Both the position numbers and the translations under genes were made by a program. From assembly GCF_032397745.1 (NCBI RefSeq), contig NZ_CP135921.1, positions 3,956,501 through 4,020,500 of the forward strand: 64,000 bases of DNA. The letters run 5' to 3'. Below are positions 56,401 to 64,000 of the stretch, piece by piece (within the stretch, counting starts at the first letter, position 1; every line of letters starts with the position of its first letter). The DNA is from Bradyrhizobium prioriisuperbiae. Lineage in GTDB: Bacteria; Pseudomonadota; Alphaproteobacteria; Rhizobiales; Xanthobacteraceae. The notes beneath the pieces were generated by a model. The model was not told the origin of the DNA, ran no database searches, and saw only the letters and a program-made list of their open reading frames with translations.

Positions 56401-57426
56401 CTATGAGCGGCGTTGTCCCATGCTCTGCAGGACCTTCAAATAGAGCGCCTCGACGATGGTCTGCTGAGACCGGCCGCTGCGCGCATAATGGTCGAGGCCA
56501 GGCGCCGAATTGATTTCCAAAATCCAAAACTTATCCGGCCGTTCCGCGATGCTGCCGTTGATCATGAGGTCGACGCCGCACAGCCGAAGTCCCATGTCCT
56601 TGGTCAGACGGATCGTCAGCTTGGCGAAGTCCGGATGAATTTTCTTGGTGACATCGATTGAGTCGCCTCCGGATGATAGATTGGCATTGGCCAGGAGAGT
56701 AATCGTGTCGCCCCTGCGGGGAACGGACGCGAACGTGAGATGCTGCCGCTTCAGATAATCCTTGATTCGTGGATCTTGCGGCCGCAGTCGCGTGTCTCTG
56801 CTCGAGGCGACGAAGCTGCGCTGTTTGACGCGCAGCAATTGTCGAATGGTTTTGGAGCCATCTCCGGTCACGTTGAGCGGGACGCGCTGATAGGCGGAGA
56901 TGATCTTGTCGTCCAGCACCACCACGCGATAATCGTTGCCCGTCACCGCGGGCTGCACCAAAGCGACGCGATCCTCCTTGAAGATCGCGCGCAGGGACCG
57001 ATAAAATTCGCGTTTTGTGTAAACTTTGTAGACGTTCTTGCCCTGGCTGCCACTGTTGGGTTTGACCACGACGGGAAAACCGATCTTGACCGCGTAGCGG
57101 TACGCGGCGTCGATATTCAATCGTGAACGAATCGCCTCACACCACTTCTCGGAGAAAAACGCGCGGCCGGGGACAACGGAGTATCCCATCTGTGCCATAA
57201 AGAAGTTTGCGTAGTCCTTGTCCTTGGCTATGTCGGATGCGCCAAGCGAATTAATGTCGATGGTGTTGTGTCTGAAATAGCATCGGCGGCCGTTCTTGAA
57301 CGTGATCTGTCCGGCAATCCGCCAGTCCGGCTCGATGAGAACTTTTGCTCCGATTTTCGGGGCAATTTTCTCGAAGATCTGGCCGATGAAGGGTGTTGTC
57401 GTTCGAAGTTTGGGCTTTTTGGCCAT
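56401..57426 (-). CDS. ATP-grasp ligase (cyanophycin synthetase/GshAB-like)
   Basis: The 341-residue protein has the ATP-grasp layout: GFPVVVKPNSGSQGKNV (nucleotide Lys), VQPAVTGNDYRVVVLD (B-domain/ATP loop), and CGVDLMINGSIAERPDKFWILEINSAPGLDHY with metal-ligand Glu and Asn. It resembles the ligase domain of cyanophycin synthetase, which would join a carboxylate to an amine with ATP. Start MAKKPKLRT at 57426 or MTSESGLIF at 57453 is uncertain. Base composition is lower in G+C than the flanks, suggesting transfer. Confidence 0.8.
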   Translation of the reverse strand: MAKKPKLRTTTPFIGQIFEKIAPKIGAKVLIEPDWRIAGQITFKNGRRCYFRHNTIDINSLGASDIAKDKDYANFFMAQMGYSVVPGRAFFSEKWCEAIRSRLNIDAAYRYAVKIGFPVVVKPNSGSQGKNVYKVYTKREFYRSLRAIFKEDRVALVQPAVTGNDYRVVVLDDKIISAYQRVPLNVTGDGSKTIRQLLRVKQRSFVASSRDTRLRPQDPRIKDYLKRQHLTFASVPRRGDTITLLANANLSSGGDSIDVTKKIHPDFAKLTIRLTKDMGLRLCGVDLMINGSIAERPDKFWILEINSAPGLDHYARSGRSQQTIVEALYLKVLQSMGQRRS

Positions 57427-57498
57427 GAAAATGAGTCCCGATTCTGAAGTCATGGTCGTTCTTGAATATGCGTCTGGCGCGTAAATATGCGTCGGCAC

Positions 57499-57531
57499 GA
57501 AAAAGCCGGGCTTTTTCCAAGCCCGGCTTCG
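57499..57531 (-). terminator. Rho-independent terminator after thiC
   Basis: Minus strand reads AAGCCGGGCTTGG-AAA-AAGCCCGGCTTTTTCG, about 55 bp after the thiC stop. It separates the thi operon from the ATP-grasp gene. Confidence 0.8.
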
Positions 57532-57583
57532 TTCCCGATGCGTGCCGGGTCAGCCCGGTCATCATGAAAGAAGAGCGAGCGCC

Positions 57584-60135
<2,552 letters not shown>

Positions 60136-60149
<14 letters not shown>

Positions 60150-60918
60150 GCCAGAAAGGTGTCCCGATGACAGGAGTGGAGGGAGAAGCGAAATCGCGCG
60201 GGCCCATCAGCCCGGCTTCGAAACCGGTGCGGCCGGCATCAACGGCGAGGCGGAAGGCATTGGCCATGGCGACGGGATCGGCGGCTTTGGCGACGGCGGT
60301 GTTCAACAACACCGCGTCGAAACCGAGTTCGAGGGCTTCTGCCGCATGCGACGGCGCGCCGATGCCGGCATCGACAATCAGCGCAATGTCCGGCAGGCGT
60401 TGGCGCAGCAGCCTCAAGGCATCGCGGTTGATGATGCCGCGGGCGCTGCCGATCGGCGACGCCCAGGGCATCACCACGCGGCAGCCGGCATCCACCAGCC
60501 GTAACGCCACGCCGAGATCTTCGGTGCAATAGGGGAACACTTCGAAGCCGTCCTTGATCAGGATAGTGGCGGCTTCGACCAGGCCGACCACGTCGGGCTG
60601 CAGGGTCTCGTCGTCGGCGATCACTTCCAGCTTGATGCGGGCGGTGCCGAACAGTTCGCGGGCGAGCTTGGCGGTGGTCACGGCCTCGCGCACGCTCTTG
60701 CAGCCGGCGGTGTTGGGCAGCACGGTGACGCCGAGCTCGCGGATCAGCGACCAGAACGCATCGCCGGTCTTGCCGCCGGCGCTCTCGCGCCGCACCGAGA
60801 CGGTGACCAGTTGCGATCCCGACGCCTTGATCGCCTGCTGCATGATCGCCGGCGACGGATAAAGCGCGGTGCCAATCAGCAGGCGCGAGGAGAATTCGGT
60901 ATCGTAGAATTTCACCAT
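60136..60918 (-). CDS. thiG: Thiazole synthase
   Basis: The 260-residue barrel protein forms thiazole phosphate from deoxyxylulose phosphate, dehydroglycine and ThiS thiocarboxylate. Visible features are [35 protein letters not shown] (Schiff base Lys) and [18 protein letters not shown]. Five bp separate it from thiS. Confidence 0.94.
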
Positions 60919-60923
60919 CGAAA

Positions 60924-61121
60924 TTATCCACCCTGCCGTGGCGTCAGGATTTCCACCTGGTCGCCGTCGTTTAGCGTCGTCTCCGCCCAGCGTGTGCGCG
61001 GCACCACGTCGTAGTTCACCGCCACCGCCAAGTGGTTGCCCTCGTAGTCGAGCTCGCCGAGCAGCGCGTCGACGCGCGTCGCTGTCGTCTCCCTGCGCTC
61101 GCCATTGACGATCAGGAACAT
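60924..61121 (-). CDS. thiS: Sulfur carrier protein ThiS
   Basis: The 65-residue ubiquitin-like protein ends in GG (TPRQGG), which is activated to a thiocarboxylate for thiazole synthesis. It overlaps thiO by 10 bases. Confidence 0.93.
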   Translation of the reverse strand: MFLIVNGERRETTATRVDALLGELDYEGNHLAVAVNYDVVPRTRWAETTLNDGDQVEILTPRQGG

Positions 61122-62149
61122 CGCATCACCTCATTGTCGATTTCGCCGCGGGCCACATAAGCCGCGGTCAGTTCCGCCAGCGCCGGCGCCAGCAGGAAGC
61201 CGTGACGATAGAGTCCGTTCACGGCGATGGTGTTGTCCTTGATGTCGATGCGCGGCAGGTTGTCGGGAAACGCCGGCCGCAGACCGGCGCTGAACTCGAC
61301 AATCCGCGCTTCGCCGAACGCCGGATGCACCGCATAAGCCGCGCTCAGCAGCTCCAGCGCGGAGCGCACGCTGACGCCGCGGTCCTCGCTCTCGATCGAG
61401 GTGGCGCCGATCATGAAGCGGTTGTCCTCGCGCGGGATGATGTACAGCGGCCAGCGCGGATGCAGCAGCCGCACCGGGCGCGACAGCGTGATCTCGTCGG
61501 TCTCGACCACGATCATCTCGCCCTTGACGCCGCGCAGGTCGGGTTGGGTGTCGCGTGCGCTGAGGCCGCGGCAGTCGACCACGATGTGGTCGGCTTCATT
61601 GGTGCGTTCGGTCTCGAAGCGGATGTCGATGCCCAGGGTGGCGAGCCGCGCGTGCAGTTGCGGCAGCACACGGCGCGGCTCGACATGGCCTTCGTCCGGG
61701 AAAAACAAGGCGTCGCGGAAGCGGCCGTCGAGCGAGGGCTCCAGTGCATTGACGCCGTCGAGGTCGAGGCGCTGGTGATGAGTGGTCAGCCGGGCGAAGC
61801 GGTCGAAATCGGCGCGGTCGCGCGGATGCGCCACCACCAGCGAGCCGTTGAACGGGGTGTCCGGCAATTCCGCGCGCCACAGGTCGAGTGCGCGGGTGCC
61901 GAGCCGCGTGATCACGGGTTCAGCCGATTCGCTCTCGCACCACGGCGCCAGCATGCCGCCGGCCATGTGGCTGGTCGCCTGCATCATCGCCGCGGTGTCG
62001 CGCTCGAAGACCGCGACCTTGCAGCCGGCCTTGGCCAGCATCAGCGCCTGCCAGGTGCCGGCAATGCCTGCACCGATGACATCGACTTTTTGGTTGATAG
62101 CGGCTGAATTGATAGCCGCGGAATCGCGTATGGAAGACGTCTGAAGCAT
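61112..62149 (-). CDS. thiO: Glycine oxidase ThiO
   Basis: The 345-residue FAD protein makes dehydroglycine for ThiG. It has [17 protein letters not shown] (FAD motif), [13 protein letters not shown] and [16 protein letters not shown] (closing motif). Start ATG 62149 lies immediately after the riboswitch, with AGGG in the 3' switch segment. Confidence 0.9.
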   Translation of the reverse strand: MLQTSSIRDSAAINSAAINQKVDVIGAGIAGTWQALMLAKAGCKVAVFERDTAAMMQATSHMAGGMLAPWCESESAEPVITRLGTRALDLWRAELPDTPFNGSLVVAHPRDRADFDRFARLTTHHQRLDLDGVNALEPSLDGRFRDALFFPDEGHVEPRRVLPQLHARLATLGIDIRFETERTNEADHIVVDCRGLSARDTQPDLRGVKGEMIVVETDEITLSRPVRLLHPRWPLYIIPREDNRFMIGATSIESEDRGVSVRSALELLSAAYAVHPAFGEARIVEFSAGLRPAFPDNLPRIDIKDNTIAVNGLYRHGFLLAPALAELTAAYVARGEIDNEVMRCS

Positions 62150-62152
62150 CCC

Positions 62153-62245
62153 TGTCCCTTCGCCGGCATGACCCGGATCAGGTTCAAAGGGTCACCGCGC
62201 CATTTGCGGTATCTCAGCTCCATGTCGGAGCCCCCCTCGGAACTA
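62153..62245 (-). promoter_or_regulatory. TPP riboswitch (THI element) controlling the thi operon
   Basis: Minus strand contains GAGCTGAGAT, ACCCTTTGAACCTGATC and GGGTCATGCCGGCGAAGGGA in the right order for the TPP aptamer. The ribosome binding site of thiO (GACAGGG) is at its 3' edge, so control is probably at translation initiation: TPP binding hides the site. Confidence 0.93.
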
Positions 62246-62492
62246 GCCTTGATAATAGTGCGCTTCGCGCGAGGGTGCAACCGCGCTCCGGTGTCGCGTC
62301 GTGCAGGGCTGCCCCCGGCGCAATGTTGGCACTGACCCGCGCGCCAAAGTCGCCCAATATTTAGCTGCGCAAATGGGCAGACCTGCGCCTGAAAAATCCT
62401 CTTTTGCGGCTTGTCGATATCGGCTTTGCTCGCGGCATCTTGATCGGCGTCTGCGATTGATGCGCCGCACAAATCGACCAGGGAGCGATGCG

Positions 62493-63509
62493 ATGAGCGG
62501 ATTAGGTGGCCTGAACAAATCGCCCAATGGTGTCGTGATCGGACTGGTGCAACTGCAGTTGCCCGTGGTCGTGACCAAGGCGGATCTCGCCCGCCAGACC
62601 GAGACAATCGTCGCCATGGTCGGCAAGGCGCGGCGCAATCTCGGCACCATGGATCTGGTGGTGTTTCCCGAATATTCGCTGCACGGCCTGTCGATGGACA
62701 CCAATCCCGAGATCATGTGCCGGCTCGACGGGCCGGAGGTCGCCGCCTTCAAGCAGGCCTGCATCGACAACGCCATCTGGGGCTGCTTCTCCATCATGGA
62801 GTTCAATCCCGACGGCAATCCTTACAATTCGGGCCTGATCATCGACGATCACGGCGAGCTCAAGCTCTATTATCGCAAGTTCCATCCCTGGATTCCGGTG
62901 GAGCCGTGGGAGCCCGGCAATATCGGCATTCCCGTGATCGAGGGACCGAAAGGCGCCAAGCTCGCGCTGATCATCTGCCATGACGGCATGTTCCCGGAGA
63001 TGGCGCGGGAGTGCGCCTACAAGGGCGCGGAGATCATGATCCGCACCGCGGGCTACACCGCGCCGATCCGCGACAGCTGGCGCTTCACCAACCAGGCCAA
63101 TGCGTTCCAGAACCTGATGATCACGGCGAACGTCTGCATGTGCGGTTCGGACGGCTCGTTCGATTCGATGGGCGAGGGCATGATCGTGAACTTCGACGGC
63201 AGCGTGATCGCGCACGGCACCACCGGCCGGGTCGACGAGATCATTACCGCCGAGGTGCGCCCCGACCTGGTGCGCGAGGCGCGCATTCACTGGGGTGTCG
63301 AGAACAACATCTATCAGCTGTGGCACCGCGGTTATGTGGCGGTGAAGGGCGGGGCGATGGACTGCCCCTATACATTCATGCAGGACATGGTGGCGGGCAC
63401 GTTCCGCCTGCCGTGGGAAGATCAGGTGAAGATCACTGACGGCACGTCGTGTGGTTTCGCCGCGCCGACGCGAGCGTTCGGGATGAAGAGCGCGAAGGCG
63501 GCGGAGTAG
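62493..63509 (+). CDS. amiF: Formamidase
   Basis: The 338-residue nitrilase-superfamily protein hydrolyses formamide to formate and ammonia. The catalytic triad is visible as Glu in VVFPEYSLHG, Lys in YYRKFHPW and Cys in LIICHDGMFPE. The opening MSGLGGLNKSPNGVVIGLVQLQLP and C-terminal RLPWEDQVKITDG match AmiF rather than AmiE. ATG 62493 has AGGGAGCG upstream. It is divergent from the thi operon, with the riboswitch in between. Confidence 0.88.
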   Translation: MSGLGGLNKSPNGVVIGLVQLQLPVVVTKADLARQTETIVAMVGKARRNLGTMDLVVFPEYSLHGLSMDTNPEIMCRLDGPEVAAFKQACIDNAIWGCFSIMEFNPDGNPYNSGLIIDDHGELKLYYRKFHPWIPVEPWEPGNIGIPVIEGPKGAKLALIICHDGMFPEMARECAYKGAEIMIRTAGYTAPIRDSWRFTNQANAFQNLMITANVCMCGSDGSFDSMGEGMIVNFDGSVIAHGTTGRVDEIITAEVRPDLVREARIHWGVENNIYQLWHRGYVAVKGGAMDCPYTFMQDMVAGTFRLPWEDQVKITDGTSCGFAAPTRAFGMKSAKAAE

Positions 63510-63515
63510 ATTAGT

Positions 63516-63641
63516 CATCCGTCACCCTGAGGTGGCCATCCGAAGGATGGCCCTCGAAGGGCGACGGCCCGTACGTCAGACGCATCGGCCGTTCATCCTT
63601 CGAGGCGCGCAAGTGCGCGCACCTCAGGATGACGGGGTTAG
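63516..63641. repeat. REP-like palindromic repeat
   Basis: CATCCGTCACCCTGAGGTGG faces a copy ending CACCTCAGGATGACGGGG, a common Rhizobiales element, in the gap between amiF and the partial gene. Confidence 0.7.
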
Positions 63642-63645
63642 ATCA

Positions 63646-64000
63646 TCACGGCTTCTTCGGCTCCTGCGACACCACTCCGTCGCCACGCTCGATCAGGGTC
63701 GCAATGGCCTGGGCAAAGCCGCGCACCACCGGCTCCAGCACCTCCGGTCCAGTGGTGGCGGCCGTGTCGGCGGGGTTGTGAAAGAACCGATGCCCGGCGG
63801 CGATGCCGAAGAAGTTCGCATAGCCGGCGGCATGGACGTCGCGCAGCTCGCCCGGCGGCGGGCCGCTGGCGATGACGCGGACGAATGGCTGGCCGGCGAA
63901 GGCACCCTCGGTGAGGCCGGCCAGCGACCGGCTGGTGATCATGGCGCGGCGCGGGTCGACGGCGCGGGCCGTGGTCCATCCGGCATCGATCTTCTGCCAT
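63646..64000 (-). CDS. C-terminal part of a putative M28-like peptidase, cut by the window edge
   Basis: The frame is open to the window edge (117 residues, starting WQKIDAGWTTARAVDP), so the N-terminus is outside. The segment GHRFFHNPADTAATTGPEVLEPVVRGFAQAI resembles the C-terminal metal-binding (HxxxDT) region of M28 aminopeptidases. The family assignment is weak because only the end is visible. Confidence 0.4.
   Translation of the reverse strand, partial: WQKIDAGWTTARAVDPRRAMITSRSLAGLTEGAFAGQPFVRVIASGPPPGELRDVHAAGYANFFGIAAGHRFFHNPADTAATTGPEVLEPVVRGFAQAIATLIERGDGVVSQEPKKP

Overview
The window looks like chromosomal DNA of a Bradyrhizobium/Rhodopseudomonas/Afipia-type alphaproteobacterium. 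Supporting signs are the high G+C, the Bradyrhizobium-type porin, an Irr-type iron control element before bacterioferritin, Rhizobiales-style palindromic repeats between genes, and small palindromic elements bounded by CTAG. No rRNA, tRNA, prophage or CRISPR array was seen.

Region 1 (1-12.8 kb) is a catabolic block: an aminotransferase (cut by the window edge), an MFS transporter, a DadA-like FAD oxidoreductase, a CapA-family protein, an enolase-superfamily enzyme, a three-gene NMT1/taurine-type ABC importer, and a three-gene GMC dehydrogenase complex (Tat-exported small subunit, flavoprotein, c-type cytochrome). A closely similar 19-bp box lies in the capA/enolase-superfamily divergent gap and again before the ABC operon, so these units may share a regulator. 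The substrate is not evident.

Region 2 (12.8-21.6 kb) is the most unusual part. A 952-residue protein with the phosphoenolpyruvate carboxylase fold signatures has lost several catalytic elements. It is followed 33 bp later by a PhzS-like flavin monooxygenase, then a porin and a class II DAHP synthase with an odd N-terminus. Region 3 (21.7-31.8 kb) holds a coupled pair (an FAD monooxygenase fused to a DCC domain, and a DUF4166 reductase), two paralogous small secreted proteins, a lytic transglycosylase, a YqhA-like membrane protein, EttA and a 2-hydroxyacid dehydrogenase.

Region 4 (31.8-48.2 kb) carries two almost identical IS5/IS427-type insertion sequences. Each is inserted exactly at the CTAG end of a palindromic MITE-like element. 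Between them lie an L,D-transpeptidase, two sulfurtransferases, a MoxR/CoxE-type pair with a YeaQ protein, a vanillate demethylase operon (vanA-gntR-vanB) preceded by two identical ATGTATACAT operators, a 5'-truncated IS30 transposase, a GNAT enzyme, an SMP-30 lactonase and a branched-chain-amino-acid-type binding protein.

Region 5 (48.2-64 kb) has an iron-storage pair (bfd, bfr) with Irr-type boxes, oligopeptidase B, CinA, VOC and DoxX proteins, a bacterial collagen-like protein, an ATP-grasp ligase, and a complete thiOSGEC thiamine operon under a TPP riboswitch, divergent from a formamidase. A partial gene runs off the right edge.
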